A stretch of 64,000 nucleotides of DNA from Massilia sp. 9096 (GTDB taxonomy: Bacteria; Pseudomonadota; Gammaproteobacteria; Burkholderiales; Burkholderiaceae_D): contig NZ_JQNN01000001.1 in NCBI RefSeq assembly GCF_000745265.1, positions 1 to 64,000 of the forward strand. Reading direction: 5' to 3'. Shown here in pieces: positions 22,995-32,359 of this stretch. The stretch's first letter is position 1. Each line of letters opens with the position of its first letter. The translations under genes were made by a program, and so were the position numbers. The notes beneath the pieces were generated by a model. That model was not told where the DNA came from. It ran no database searches and saw only the letters and a list, made by a program, of their open reading frames with translations.

Positions 22995-23822
22995 ATGCAG
23001 ATGAATTCGAATGACCGGACCCCGGACAAGACCCGGCTCGGCCGCCTGCTGGTCGAGAAGCAGCTGATCTCGCACGCCCAGCTCGAGGCCGCGATCCTGG
23101 CCCAGGGGCAAAGCGGGCGCCGGCTGGGCGAGATCCTGGCCGACATGAAACTGATCACCCAGGCGCAGGTGCGCGGCGCGATCCGGCGCCAGCGCAGGCT
23201 GCGCATGGCGGCGGCGCTGGCCACGACCCTGCTGGGGCCGCTGCACGCCTGCGCGGCGGCGGCCGGCGCGCCGGCGGTGTCGGCGTCCACGTCGGCGTCA
23301 GTGTCGGCGCGCGGATTCGGCGCGCAGCCATTGTCGGAACAGGCGTTGGGTGCGGTCACGGCCCAGAGGCGGCCGGACGAAGCGCCGGGGGCCGGCGCGG
23401 CGGGGGCGGCCGACGCCGCGATGACCAACGCGCTGCGCGAGCAGGCGCGCCAAGCCGAGCTGCGCCTGCAGGCGCTGGACGTGATCTCGGCGAGGGAGGC
23501 GCAGGCCGCCAGCCAGGCGGCGGTCCGGCATGGCTTGCCGGACGGCGGGGTGAAGGTGCTGGGCGACCTGGCCCAGGTATTGAATCCATTGACGCTGCTG
23601 CTGTCGGCCGACATCTCGGTCGGCAACGTCAGCTACGACGCCGGGAACTCGGTGGCGAGCGTCGGCAAGGACGGCGCGGTGACGCTCAAGGTGCCCAGTT
23701 CGATCGGCGAGATCAGCTTCCACAACATCCGCGTCGGCAGCCAGCCGGGACCGGGCTTCGGCAGCGCCGCGATCCGCGACATCGACCTGCGCGCGGCGAC
23801 GCTGACGATCAAGCCGCGTTGA
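22995..23822 (+). CDS. Hypothetical membrane-anchored protein with MshEN-like N-terminal domain
   Basis: A 275-residue protein not assigned to a named family. Residues 14-68 read LGRLLVEKQLISHAQLEAAI and LGEILADMKLITQAQVRGAI, a pattern resembling the N-terminal (MshEN/GspE-N) domain of type II secretion and pilus ATPases, some of which bind c-di-GMP. Residues 70-92 form one hydrophobic segment following a basic RRQRRLR stretch, so the rest should be outside the cytoplasm. The remainder is Ala-rich to about 140, then helical. It ends in a conserved-looking beta-rich region (DISVGNVSYDAGNSVASVG, ISFHNIRVGSQPGPGFGSAA). It converges with the flagellar flgKL operon with only ten bases between stops. 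Confidence 0.65.
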   Translation: MQMNSNDRTPDKTRLGRLLVEKQLISHAQLEAAILAQGQSGRRLGEILADMKLITQAQVRGAIRRQRRLRMAAALATTLLGPLHACAAAAGAPAVSASTSASVSARGFGAQPLSEQALGAVTAQRRPDEAPGAGAAGAADAAMTNALREQARQAELRLQALDVISAREAQAASQAAVRHGLPDGGVKVLGDLAQVLNPLTLLLSADISVGNVSYDAGNSVASVGKDGAVTLKVPSSIGEISFHNIRVGSQPGPGFGSAAIRDIDLRAATLTIKPR

Positions 23823-23832
23823 GCGGCATGGT

Positions 23833-24918
23833 CTAGCGCAGGCCCAGCAGCGCGACCACGCGCTCGCGGCTGACGCCGACCAGCGCCGAGGTCAGCGCCA
23901 GCAGCGAGTCGTAGTCGGTGTTCGATGCCGCGCTGGCGAAGTCCTGGGCGGCCAGTTCGACTTGCGGCGGCGGGGTCTCGGACGACGCCACCTCGACCGT
24001 GGCGGCGGCCAGCGCATTGCTGGCGGCGGCCTGCGACTGGCGCACGCGTTCCAGCGCCTGCACCACCTCGCGCAGGTTCTGGCGCAGCGCGTCGGTATTC
24101 GCGGTGCTCCACTGCTGCGGCGCCGGGCTGGCCGGGACTTCGTCGGCGGTGACCTTGCCGCGGCCGCTGACGGCGATGCTGTCCTTGACCGCCGGCCAGT
24201 TCGATTCGGGCGTCGAGAACACCAGCGCGCCACGCTCGTCGACGCCGGCGCGCACGCCCATCGGCGCCAGCGCGCGGTCGATCGCGCGCGCCGCCTCGTC
24301 GCTCGACTGGTCGGGCTGGATCGTCACCGAGGTCTGCGGGCCGCCGACGCCGCCGACCGAGAAAGCCAACGTCTGCGGCGCGTTCTGCTGCAGGCTGTCG
24401 AGGTCGAGCTCGCGGATGCGGAACTTCTGCACGGCCGGCTCGGGGGTGTAGCTCAGGTTGGCGTCGACGCTGCCGCCGGCGGTCTGCTTGCGCGCGTTCA
24501 GGGTCGCCGTCAGCTGGCGCACCTGGGTCTCGAGCTGCTGGCGCACATTGGAGGCCGAGGCGGAGGCGGATGCCGCGGCGGAAGCGGAGCCGGTCTGCAT
24601 TGCGCTGCGGGCGCCGGTCAGCTTGGCGGTCAGCTCGCCCTTGAGCGACTCGAGCTGGCTGGCGATGCGGTTCAGGTAATCCACCGCCTGCTGGGCGCGC
24701 GCGACCTGGTCCTGCAGGCCGCCGTCGACCGAGGTGGCCTTGCTGCGCAGCGGCGCCGCCTGGGCCGCGTTGGCGGGCGATGCGGCGGACGCATTGTCCG
24801 GCGCGTTGCTGGCCGGTTGCGCCGCGGCCGGGCGCGCGGGCGCTTTGGTGGCGACGGCGGGGCCGATCGTGGCGCCGGACAAGCCGGCGCTGGTATTGGG
24901 GCGAAGTGTGGTTTCCAT
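23833..24918 (-). CDS. Flagellar-operon protein with hook IN-like motif and coiled coil
   Basis: Last gene of the flgB-to-flgL run, 361 residues, starting at the ATG at 24918 seventeen bases after flgL. I do not recognise a named family. Residues about 75-160 are helical and coiled-coil-like (QVARAQQAVDYLNRIASQLE). Residues about 175-250 resemble the flagellin hook IN motif found in flagellins and FliD (TSVTIQPDQSSDEAARAIDR, then GVRAGVDERGALVFSTPESN). The C-terminal 100 residues are again helical. A role at the hook-filament junction or as an accessory of FlgK/FlgL is inferred from position and motif. The much longer open frame continuing upstream through flgK is a GC-rich artefact. Confidence 0.6.
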   Translation of the reverse strand: METTLRPNTSAGLSGATIGPAVATKAPARPAAAQPASNAPDNASAASPANAAQAAPLRSKATSVDGGLQDQVARAQQAVDYLNRIASQLESLKGELTAKLTGARSAMQTGSASAAASASASASNVRQQLETQVRQLTATLNARKQTAGGSVDANLSYTPEPAVQKFRIRELDLDSLQQNAPQTLAFSVGGVGGPQTSVTIQPDQSSDEAARAIDRALAPMGVRAGVDERGALVFSTPESNWPAVKDSIAVSGRGKVTADEVPASPAPQQWSTANTDALRQNLREVVQALERVRQSQAAASNALAAATVEVASSETPPPQVELAAQDFASAASNTDYDSLLALTSALVGVSRERVVALLGLR

Positions 24919-24935
24919 CGAATCGAGGGCAGCGT

Positions 24936-25847
24936 TCAGAGCGCTGCGAACAGGGACAGGTTGCCGATCTTGCTGTAGGCCTTGTAGCTGGCCTGCAGCG
25001 CCGTCTGGTAGCCGTTCAATTCGATCGCGGCGGCGCCGACATCGAGCTGGCCGATGTCGTTGATCGCCGTCTTGTTCGACAGGCTGACGTTTTCGTGATT
25101 CGAATCGATCGTATCCAGGATGTTTTGCTGACCGCCCAGGACCGCGACTTTGCCCGACAACAGGTTCATCGCGCTGTCGAAGCCGTTCAGGGCGTTGCCG
25201 ACCACGCTGCGCACGGCCGGGTCGTTCGGGTTGACGTTCGGCTTGGACAGCGCATCGATGGTCTGGTCGAGCTGGTTGAGCAGCTTTTCCATGCCTTGCA
25301 CGTTCTGGTTCGCGGTCTGGGTGATGCCGTTGCCGACCACCACGGTCTGGCTGTTGGCGTTGCCGGCATAGCTGTAGCGCGTGCCGAGCGCGGCGTTCTT
25401 GTCGTAGGCGATCGGCGCGGTTGCGGTCGCGGTACCGGAAAACGTGTAGCGGCCTTCCTGGTCGAGCGTGTTGGAGGTGTACAGCAGGCTGTCGCGCAGC
25501 GACGACAGCGAGGTCACCATCGAATTCAGGTCCTGCGGCGTGTTCGAGCCGTCGGCGGCCCAGACCAGCAGGTCGCGGCCCGAATTCATGTCGTCGACCA
25601 TGTTCTGCAGGTAGCCTTCGTCTTTCGACATGCGCTGCTTGACCGCGCTGATGTTGCTGCGGTACTGGTCGATCGCGGTTTCTTCGCGCTTCAGGCGCGA
25701 CAGGCGCACGCTGTCGACCGGGTCGTCGGACGGCAGCTGGATACGGTTGCCGTTGGCCATCTGCTGGGTGACGTAAGTAATGCGCTCCTGGTTCTGCGCG
25801 AGCGACTGGGTCATCAGTGCCTGGTATTGGCTGGACGAGATTCGCAT
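24936..25847 (-). CDS. flgL: Flagellar hook-associated protein 3, FlgL
   Basis: Second junction protein between hook and filament, exported by the flagellar type III apparatus. The 303-residue protein starts MRISSSQYQALMTQSLAQNQ and carries the flagellin-like N-terminal helices (ITYVTQQMANGNRIQLPSDDP) and a C-terminal coiled-coil region (ENVSLSNKTAINDIGQLDVG). The FSGT segment and central variable domain are present. It starts nine bases after flgK stops. It lies in the leftward hook operon. Confidence 0.93.
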   Translation of the reverse strand: MRISSSQYQALMTQSLAQNQERITYVTQQMANGNRIQLPSDDPVDSVRLSRLKREETAIDQYRSNISAVKQRMSKDEGYLQNMVDDMNSGRDLLVWAADGSNTPQDLNSMVTSLSSLRDSLLYTSNTLDQEGRYTFSGTATATAPIAYDKNAALGTRYSYAGNANSQTVVVGNGITQTANQNVQGMEKLLNQLDQTIDALSKPNVNPNDPAVRSVVGNALNGFDSAMNLLSGKVAVLGGQQNILDTIDSNHENVSLSNKTAINDIGQLDVGAAAIELNGYQTALQASYKAYSKIGNLSLFAAL

Positions 25848-25856
25848 GGTGATTCC

Positions 25857-27227
25857 TTAACCCATCATTTGCAAGGTGGCGTCGAACAGCGCATTCGCCA
25901 CCGACATCACTTTCATATTGGCTTGATACATGTTCTGGTATTCGACCAGGTTGACCGCTTCCTCGTCCTGGTTGACGCCGCTGGTCGACTGCCAGTCGCT
26001 GGTGGCCTGGTCGCGCATCGATTGCGCGGTGTCCAGCGCCGCCTTGTTCTGCTGGCTGTCGACGGCCAGCTTGCCGACCAGCTGGGTGTCGGCGTCGCTG
26101 ACCAGCACGTTGCCCAGGCCGGTCACGCTCAGGGTCTGGCCCTTGATCGCGACCAGCTGTTGCAGGTTGCCGGTGTCGCCCGGGGTGCCGTCGCTGGAGA
26201 AGGCCAGGTCGCCGGCCTGGAAGCCGTCGGCGACCTGCAGCATGTTCGAGGTGCTGCCCGGGTTGAACACGAACAGTGGTTTGCCGGGCTGGCCGTCCAT
26301 GGTCTTGCCGGCGCCGAGCTGCGTGTTGATCTTGGCGGCCATCTGCTGGGCCATGTCGGTCACGCCCTGCTGCAGCGGCTGCAGGGTGCCCTGCAGGTAG
26401 GTCGACAGGCCGCCGAGCTGGCCGCCGGCCTTGGTCGGGTCGATGTCGAAGCTGGTGCCGGCGAAGGTCATGCTGAAGCTCTGGCTGCTGCCGCCGGTGA
26501 CCGACAGCTTGGCCGCGACGCCGCCCAGCACCAGCGCCTGGCCGCCCTTGAGCGAGACGTCGCGGGTGCCGTCCGGCTGGTTGCTGACTTCCAGCGACAT
26601 CTGGCTCGACAGGCTGTCGATCGCCTGGTCGCGCGCGTCCATCAGGCTCGAGGCGTTGCTGCCGGTGGCGTTGGCGTTGGCGATCTGGGTGTTGAGCGAA
26701 GCGATCGTCGCGATCGAGGCGTTGGCCTGGTCGACCAGCGAGGCGCGCTGCTGGCTGATCGACTGGATCTGGGCGCCGAACACGTTGTTCAGGCTGTTGA
26801 AGCGCTGGGCCATCAGGTTGCCGGCAGTGACCACCTGCTGGCGCAGCGGGGTCGAGGTCGGGTCGACGCCGGCCACCGCGTTGATCGCCGCGAAGAACTG
26901 GTCGATACCGCTCGACAGGTTCGAGCTGTCGTCGCCCATCACCTGTTCCAGCTGGGTCATGTAGGGCTGGGTTTGCGAACGCGCGCCCAGTTCCGATCCC
27001 GTGCGCCACAGCTGCTGGGTCTTGTAGTCATCCGAAAAACGCATCAGCGAGGTCACGTGCACGCCATTGCCGGCGCCGGCCGAGCCGGCTGCAGGCGCGA
27101 CCGCGGTCAGCACCGCCGACTGGCGCGTGTAGCCTTTGGTCTGCATGTTGGCGATGTTCTGGCTGCTGGCCGACAGGGCCACTTGCGAAGCGAGGGCGCC
27201 GGTCAGGGCGTTGTTCAGGATGCTCAT
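25857..27227 (-). CDS. flgK: Flagellar hook-associated protein 1, FlgK
   Basis: First junction protein on the hook tip. It has 456 residues, about 90 shorter than E. coli FlgK and close to the size reported for lateral systems. The N-terminal rod-protein motif is LSASSQNIANMQTKGYTRQ. The C-terminus has SGVNQDEEAVNLVEYQNMYQ and ends in QMMG. It is separated from flgJ by a 101-base gap that holds a candidate promoter at 27287-27318, so flgK-flgL and the last gene may form a late transcription unit. Confidence 0.93.
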   Translation of the reverse strand: MSILNNALTGALASQVALSASSQNIANMQTKGYTRQSAVLTAVAPAAGSAGAGNGVHVTSLMRFSDDYKTQQLWRTGSELGARSQTQPYMTQLEQVMGDDSSNLSSGIDQFFAAINAVAGVDPTSTPLRQQVVTAGNLMAQRFNSLNNVFGAQIQSISQQRASLVDQANASIATIASLNTQIANANATGSNASSLMDARDQAIDSLSSQMSLEVSNQPDGTRDVSLKGGQALVLGGVAAKLSVTGGSSQSFSMTFAGTSFDIDPTKAGGQLGGLSTYLQGTLQPLQQGVTDMAQQMAAKINTQLGAGKTMDGQPGKPLFVFNPGSTSNMLQVADGFQAGDLAFSSDGTPGDTGNLQQLVAIKGQTLSVTGLGNVLVSDADTQLVGKLAVDSQQNKAALDTAQSMRDQATSDWQSTSGVNQDEEAVNLVEYQNMYQANMKVMSVANALFDATLQMMG

Positions 27228-27286
27228 GGTGTTCTTTATCGTGGGGGCTGGGCAGGCGCTCTACAGGGAACGGTGCGCCTCATCAA

Positions 27287-27318
27287 TACAAGGCGACCGT
27301 TCTTTCGGCTTTATTAAG
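27287..27318 (-). promoter_or_regulatory. Candidate late flagellar promoter element ahead of flgK
   Basis: On the minus strand CTTAAT, 14 bases, then CGGTCG, one base and CTTGTA. The 32-base element shares 20 identical positions, including three perfect six-base blocks, with one ahead of the flagellin gene at 56997-57028. The layout recalls a sigma-28 promoter (TAAA, 15 bases, GCCGATAA), but the -10 half is a poor match. Confidence 0.5.
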
Positions 27319-27328
27319 TCCGAATTGA

Positions 27329-27685
27329 TCAAGTCGATGTTTTCGGTTCGTGCGCCGCAGCCGAAGGCAGCATCTGCTTGAGGATGGCGTCGGCGATGCC
27401 GAAGGCGCGCTGGTTGGCGATGCTCCCGGCCAGGACGTTGTCGGCCATGTCCTGCATGTCCTGGTTGACCTTGTCCTTGTACGGGCTGTCCTCGGGCGCG
27501 ATGGTGCGCTGGGTCTCGCGCATCTGGTGCAGCATGTTCGAGATGAAGAAGCTCTCGAAGTCGATCGCGGCCTTGGTGACCTTGGCGGTGGCCGGGTCCG
27601 GGACTGCCGGCGCGGCCGGGGTGATGGCTGCCTTGGACTCGTCGGCGCCGGTCTGCGGCGCCATGAAATTGAGTTTATCGAGCAT
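27329..27685 (-). CDS. flgJ: Flagellar rod assembly protein FlgJ, rod domain only
   Basis: At 118 residues this matches only the N-terminal, rod-capping half of FlgJ (FESFFISNMLHQMRETQRTI, YKDKVNQDMQDMADNVLAGS). It lacks the C-terminal muramidase found in enterobacterial FlgJ. The muramidase is encoded separately at 34638-35357, so the function is split between two genes at opposite ends of the hook operon. Its start overlaps the last base of flgI. Rod-only FlgJ proteins are common outside the gamma-proteobacteria. Confidence 0.88.
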   Translation of the reverse strand: MLDKLNFMAPQTGADESKAAITPAAPAVPDPATAKVTKAAIDFESFFISNMLHQMRETQRTIAPEDSPYKDKVNQDMQDMADNVLAGSIANQRAFGIADAILKQMLPSAAAHEPKTST

Positions 27686-28860
27686 CAGATCACCACCAGT
27701 TCGCCCTCGATCGCGCCGGCCTGGTCGAGCGCCTGCAGGATCGCCATGATGTCGTCGGGCGACGCGCCAAGGCTGTTGACCACGTCGATGATGGTCTGCA
27801 GCTTGGCGCCGGCCGGCCAGTGGAACATCTTGGCCGAACCCTGGTCCACCGCGACCTTCGATTGCGGCGTCACCGCGGTCTGGCCGTTCGACAGCGGGCC
27901 TGGCTGGCTGACCGCCGAGCTCTCCGAGATCACCACCTTGAGCGAGCCATGGGTGACCGCGGCCGACTTCACGCGCAAGCCGTCGGAAATGACCACCGTG
28001 CCGGTGCGCGAGTTGAACACCACCTTGGGCGTCTCCATGCCGGCTTCGACCGGCATGTTTTCCAGCTTGGCGACGAACGCCACGCGCTCGGTCGGATTGG
28101 CCGGGGCGACCACTTCGACGCTGCTGCCGTCGGCGGTGGTGGCGATCTCGCCGAAGCGGCGGTTGATCGCGTTGACGACGTTGGTCGCGGTGTCGAAATT
28201 CGGGTGGCGCAGCTGCAGGCGCACCTGCGGCCGGGTGGCGAAGTCGGTCGGGATCTCGCGCTCGACCATGGCGCCGTTCGGGATGCGCCCGCCGGTCGGG
28301 GTGTTGACCGTGACCGAGGAGCCGCTCTTGCCCGATGCCGACAGGCCGCCGATGACCAGGTTGCCCTGCGCCAGCGCATACACTTCATTGTCGGCCGCGC
28401 GCAGCTGCGTGAGCAGAAGGGTGCCGCCGCGCAGGCTCTTGGCGTCGCCCAGCGAGGACACGGTGACGTCGATCGTCTGGCCGCGGCGGTAGCCGGGCGG
28501 GAATACCGCCGAGACCATCACGGCCGCCACGTTCTTGTTCTTGGCGTCTTCGCCGTCCGGCAGCTTGACGCCGAACTGCTTGAGCAGGTTGACCACCGAC
28601 TGGCTCGAATACTTGACCTGGGTCGAGTCGCCGCTGCCGTTCAGGCCGACCACCAGGCCGTAGCCGACCAGCGGGTTTTCGCGCACGCCTTCGACGCTGG
28701 CGAGGTTGCGCAGCGGCTGGGTGCGCATCTGCAGGTCGGCGGCGGCGGCGGCCGCCGCGGTGGCGGCGGCGTTCTGCTTGGGCACCGCGGGCGCGGCGTG
28801 GGCGCCGGCGGCGAGCAGCAGGGCGGCGGCGAGGGAAGCGGGACGGAAGAATCGGGGCAT
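27685..28860 (-). CDS. flgI: Flagellar P-ring protein FlgI
   Basis: Forms the periplasmic P ring around the rod. With the ATG at 28860 it has 391 residues and a Sec signal peptide ([24 protein letters not shown]). A TTG five codons upstream is an alternative. Family signatures seen are [71 protein letters not shown] and [20 protein letters not shown] near the C-terminus. It follows flgH closely. Confidence 0.94.
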   Translation of the reverse strand: MPRFFRPASLAAALLLAAGAHAAPAVPKQNAAATAAAAAAADLQMRTQPLRNLASVEGVRENPLVGYGLVVGLNGSGDSTQVKYSSQSVVNLLKQFGVKLPDGEDAKNKNVAAVMVSAVFPPGYRRGQTIDVTVSSLGDAKSLRGGTLLLTQLRAADNEVYALAQGNLVIGGLSASGKSGSSVTVNTPTGGRIPNGAMVEREIPTDFATRPQVRLQLRHPNFDTATNVVNAINRRFGEIATTADGSSVEVVAPANPTERVAFVAKLENMPVEAGMETPKVVFNSRTGTVVISDGLRVKSAAVTHGSLKVVISESSAVSQPGPLSNGQTAVTPQSKVAVDQGSAKMFHWPAGAKLQTIIDVVNSLGASPDDIMAILQALDQAGAIEGELVVI

Positions 28861-28882
28861 GTCGGTTCGGGTCAATTCGGGC

Positions 28883-29563
28883 TTAGAACGGCATCAAGGG
28901 ACCGGTGAAGAAACGCGTCAGCCAACCCGGGGAGTTGGCGTCGGCCAGGGTGCCCTGGCCGGAGTAGGCGATGCGGGCGTTGGCCACGCGCAGCGAGGAC
29001 ACCTGGTTCAGGTTGTCGATGTCGGCGGCGCGCACATAGCCTTTGATGCGCAGGAATTCCTCGCCCTGGTTCAGCTGCAGGCGCTTCTCGCCGGCCACGC
29101 GCAGCAGGCCGTTGGGCAGCACTTCCTGCACCAGCACCGTCACCGCGCCGCTCAGGGCGTTCTGCTGGGTGCTGGTGGCGTCGCCCTGGAAGCTGCGGTC
29201 GGCGCTGGCGCTGACGCCGGTGCGCCCGAACGTCTTGCCGAGCACACCGAGCGGCGCGACCGAGGCCGACGAACCCTTGGAAAAGCTGGTGCCGGCCTTC
29301 TTGCTCGACTGGGTGGTCTCCTGCAGCAGCACGGTGACCACGTCGCCGGCGCGGAATGCGCGCTGGTCCGAGGTCAGCGACACGGTCTCGGCGGAGAACA
29401 CGCCGCCCGAAATGCCGGCGCGCGGCGCCTGGGCTTTCGGCAGCGCCAGGGCGTCGTCTTCGACGACCGGCCTGTTGAGCGGGACGCGCGAGGCGCAGCC
29501 GCTCAAGATAAGTGCCGCAGTGATTGCATGAGCGGCCGCGGTGGCGATGCGTTTCATAGTCAT
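28883..29563 (-). CDS. flgH: Flagellar L-ring lipoprotein FlgH
   Basis: Forms the outer-membrane L ring. The 226-residue precursor has a lipobox LILSGC with the lipidated Cys at residue 23. The FlgH core reads [40 protein letters not shown] ([17 protein letters not shown]) and [20 protein letters not shown]. The ATG at 29563 overlaps the flgG stop (TAATG); a second in-frame ATG lies two codons later. Confidence 0.94.
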   Translation of the reverse strand: MTMKRIATAAAHAITAALILSGCASRVPLNRPVVEDDALALPKAQAPRAGISGGVFSAETVSLTSDQRAFRAGDVVTVLLQETTQSSKKAGTSFSKGSSASVAPLGVLGKTFGRTGVSASADRSFQGDATSTQQNALSGAVTVLVQEVLPNGLLRVAGEKRLQLNQGEEFLRIKGYVRAADIDNLNQVSSLRVANARIAYSGQGTLADANSPGWLTRFFTGPLMPF

Positions 29564-30351
29564 TAGCGGGAAGCTTGGGACAGGTATTGCAGCATGTTGT
29601 CGGCGGCGGACAGCACCTTGGTGTTCATCTCGTAGGTGCGCTGGGCGGCGATCATGTCGACCATTTCCTCGACCACCTGCACGTTCGAGCCTTCCAGGGC
29701 GCCCTGCTTGAATTTGCCGAAGGCGCCGCCGTCGCCGGCCTTGCCCTCGTTCGGGGTGCCGCTGGCTGCGGTTTCCTGGTACAGGTTGTCGCCCAGGGCC
29801 TGCAGGCCGGCCGGGTTGACGAAGGTGGTCAGGGTCAGCTGGCCCAGTTCGGTCGGGGCGACCGCGCCCGGCACGTTCGCGCTGACCATGCCGTTGTCGC
29901 CGATCGTGACCGACAGGGCGTTGTTCGGGACCGTGATCTGCGGGACCAGCGGCAGGCCCTGGGAATTGACCAGCACGCCGTTCTGGTCGACCTGCAGTTG
30001 GCCGGCGCGGGTGTAGGCAGGGGTGCCGTCCGGACGGCGCACCTGGATGAAGCCGTTGCCGGTGATGGCGACGTCGAGCGACTGCCCGGTGGTCTGGATG
30101 GTGCCGTTGGTGAACACCTTCTGGGTGCCGACGATGCCGACGCCGTTGCCGAGCTGGGTGCCGTTCGAGACGGTGTTGTCGGCGGTCTGGGCGCCGGGCT
30201 GCTTGTCGACCTGGTAGAACAGGTCGGCGAACACCACGCGGTCGCGCTTGAAGCCGGCCGTGTTCACGTTGGCCAGGTTGTTGGCGATGGCTTGCAGTTT
30301 CGCGTCCTGCGCCTGCACGCCGGTCTTGGCAATCAACATTGCGGGATTCAT
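29563..30351 (-). CDS. flgG: Flagellar distal rod protein FlgG
   Basis: Builds the distal rod. The 262-residue length is standard. The N-terminal rod motif is ANNLANVNTAGFKRDRVVFA, with the distal-rod stretch DLFYQ after it. The C-terminal motif is EGSNVQVVEEMVDMIAAQRT and YEMNTKVLSAADNMLQ. It starts 31 bases downstream of flgF in the hook operon. Confidence 0.95.
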   Translation of the reverse strand: MNPAMLIAKTGVQAQDAKLQAIANNLANVNTAGFKRDRVVFADLFYQVDKQPGAQTADNTVSNGTQLGNGVGIVGTQKVFTNGTIQTTGQSLDVAITGNGFIQVRRPDGTPAYTRAGQLQVDQNGVLVNSQGLPLVPQITVPNNALSVTIGDNGMVSANVPGAVAPTELGQLTLTTFVNPAGLQALGDNLYQETAASGTPNEGKAGDGGAFGKFKQGALEGSNVQVVEEMVDMIAAQRTYEMNTKVLSAADNMLQYLSQASR

Positions 30352-30382
30352 GTTTTCTCTCCTTGTTCTTTACGTGGGCCGG

Positions 30383-31111
30383 TCAGGAACCGCTGATCAG
30401 CTTGTTGCCGGTGGCGTTCATGTCGTCGCTCGCCTTGAACAGTTTCATCTGCATTTCGAAGCTGCGGTTCAGGCTCATGGTCGCGACCATTTCCTCGACC
30501 GCCGAGACGTTGCTGCCCTCGAGCGCGCGCGGGCGCAGGGTGACGGCCGGGTCGGCCGCCAGGTCGCCGCCGTTGCGCGGCACCAGCAGGCCGTCCTGGT
30601 TCTTGGTCAGCTCGGCGCCTTCGGCGTTCACCAGCTTGAGGCGGTCGACCACCTGCATCTGGGTCGCGCCCTCGGTCAGCACCGAGATGGTGCCGTCGGC
30701 CGCGATCTCCACCGCGGTGTGCTGCGGCAGCGTGATCGGGCCGCCTTCGCCCATCAGCGCATGGCCGTGCACCGACAGCGCGCCTTCCGGGCCGATCTCG
30801 ATTTCGCCCGAGCGGGTGTAGGCTTCGCCGTCGCCGGACTGCACCGCCAGGTAGCCGGGACCGGCCAGCGCCACGTCGAGCGGGCGGCCGGTCTCGCGGA
30901 TCGCGCCTGCGCGCGTCGAGACGGTGTCGGCCTGCAGCGTCGACAGCTGGCGGTCGTCGAAGCCGTAGCCGCCCAGCTGCGCGGTGCCGGCCGCTTCCAG
31001 GCTGGCGCGGAAACCGGTGGTGTCGATGTTCGCCAGGTTGTTGGCGTGCACCTGCTGCGCGCGCAGCAGGCGTTCGGCGCCGGTGGCCGCGGTGAAGATC
31101 AGCTTGTCCAT
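30383..31111 (-). CDS. flgF: Flagellar proximal rod protein FlgF
   Basis: Proximal rod component, 242 residues. Visible motifs are QQVHANNLANIDTTGFRASL near the N-terminus and LEGSNVSAVEEMVATMSLNR near the C-terminus, the paired helices shared by axial proteins. Its ATG overlaps the flgE stop by one base (TAATG). Confidence 0.93.
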   Translation of the reverse strand: MDKLIFTAATGAERLLRAQQVHANNLANIDTTGFRASLEAAGTAQLGGYGFDDRQLSTLQADTVSTRAGAIRETGRPLDVALAGPGYLAVQSGDGEAYTRSGEIEIGPEGALSVHGHALMGEGGPITLPQHTAVEIAADGTISVLTEGATQMQVVDRLKLVNAEGAELTKNQDGLLVPRNGGDLAADPAVTLRPRALEGSNVSAVEEMVATMSLNRSFEMQMKLFKASDDMNATGNKLISGS

Positions 31112-32298
31112 TACAGGGCCTGCATCAGGGCTTGCATCATCTGGCTCTCGGTGGTCAGCACCTTCGAGTTGGCCTGGTAGTTGCGCTGCGAGGTCATCAG
31201 GCCGACCAGTTCCGACGTGATGTCGACGTTCGAGCCTTCCAGCGCGCCGGTGGTCAGCTTGCCCGACAGGCCCACGCCCGGCGGGTTGTACAGCGCGGCG
31301 CCGGAGCTGGCGTTGGCGGTCCAGCTGGTGTTGCTGGTCGCGGTCAGCGCGCCTTCGTTGGCGAAGCTGGCGATGGTCACGGTGCCGACCGTCTGCGACT
31401 GGTCGTTGCTGTACTTGGCCACCAGGGCGCCGCTCTGGTCCAGCGAGACGCCGACGAACGCGCCCGAGGCATAGCCGTCGCTGCGGTTGGTGGTGGTGGT
31501 GGCGTCGCCGGCGAACATCGTGGTGCCGGTGTAGCTCAGGCTCACGTTGCCCGCGGCCGCGCCGTTGGCGGCCGGGATGGCGATGCCGGTGTTGGTGGCG
31601 CCGGTGAGCGCACCCTGGTTGTTGAAGGTCAGCTGGGCCGGGGTGGCGCTCGCGGTGGCGGTGGCGCCGTCCAGCGAGTAGTAGACGTTGACGTTGCTGG
31701 CGTCGGCCTTGACGAAATATTGCGACAGGGTGTGCTGGTTGCCGAGCGAATCGTAGACCACCGACTGCTTGACCATGTTGTAGGTCTCCGGCTTGGTCGA
31801 GTCGAAGCCGGTGGCCGGCTTTTGCCAGTCGGTCGACATGTTGCCGACGTAGGCGATGCTGGTAGTCGCCACGGCCGGGATCTGGCCGGTCGGCACCTGG
31901 ATGTCGGCCATCGCGCCGAGCGCGCCGTTGACCGACTTGCCGTAGCCTTGCACGCGGCCGCCGTTGCTGTCGATCAGGTAGCCCTGGGTGTCGGTCGAGA
32001 AGATGCCGACGCGCGAGTAGCTCAGGCCGCCCTGGGTGTCGCGGCTGACGAAGAAGCCGCGGCCGTCGATGGCGGCGTCGAGCGCGCGGCCGGTGGTGGT
32101 GGTGCTGCCGTTCTGGCCGATGTTCTGGGTGATCGAACCGACTTCCACGCCGTTGGCCTTGGTGCCGGCGTAGACGGAGGCGAAGTTGGCGCGGCCTTCC
32201 TTGAAACCGTAGGTGGCGGCGTTGGCGATGTTGTTGGAGACGGTTTCCAGCTGCTCGTTGATGGCCTGGATGCCGGAGAGTGCGATGTCGAAGCTCAT
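31111..32298 (-). CDS. flgE: Flagellar hook protein FlgE
   Basis: Major hook subunit, 395 residues. N-terminal axial motif LETVSNNIANAATYGFKEGR, hook-specific FASVYAGT, middle region with QHTLSQYFVKADASNVNVYY, and C-terminal LEGSNVDITSELVGLMTSQR and NYQANSKVLTTESQMMQALM. The domain D2 region is Thr/Ala/Asn-rich. It is preceded by a 61-base gap after flgD. Confidence 0.94.
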   Translation of the reverse strand: MSFDIALSGIQAINEQLETVSNNIANAATYGFKEGRANFASVYAGTKANGVEVGSITQNIGQNGSTTTTGRALDAAIDGRGFFVSRDTQGGLSYSRVGIFSTDTQGYLIDSNGGRVQGYGKSVNGALGAMADIQVPTGQIPAVATTSIAYVGNMSTDWQKPATGFDSTKPETYNMVKQSVVYDSLGNQHTLSQYFVKADASNVNVYYSLDGATATASATPAQLTFNNQGALTGATNTGIAIPAANGAAAGNVSLSYTGTTMFAGDATTTTNRSDGYASGAFVGVSLDQSGALVAKYSNDQSQTVGTVTIASFANEGALTATSNTSWTANASSGAALYNPPGVGLSGKLTTGALEGSNVDITSELVGLMTSQRNYQANSKVLTTESQMMQALMQAL

Positions 32299-32359
32299 GT
32301 CGATTCCTGATTAGTCTTGTTGAATACTAGATAAACGGTAGGGGCACGGTCGCGGGCGC

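Noticed and set aside
23833..27009. A 1058-residue open frame on the minus strand covering flgK, flgL and the next gene
   Set aside because: Most of it is an out-of-frame reading of flgK and flgL with Arg/Gln/Pro-rich shadow composition; only the last 361 residues (from 24918) are a credible protein.
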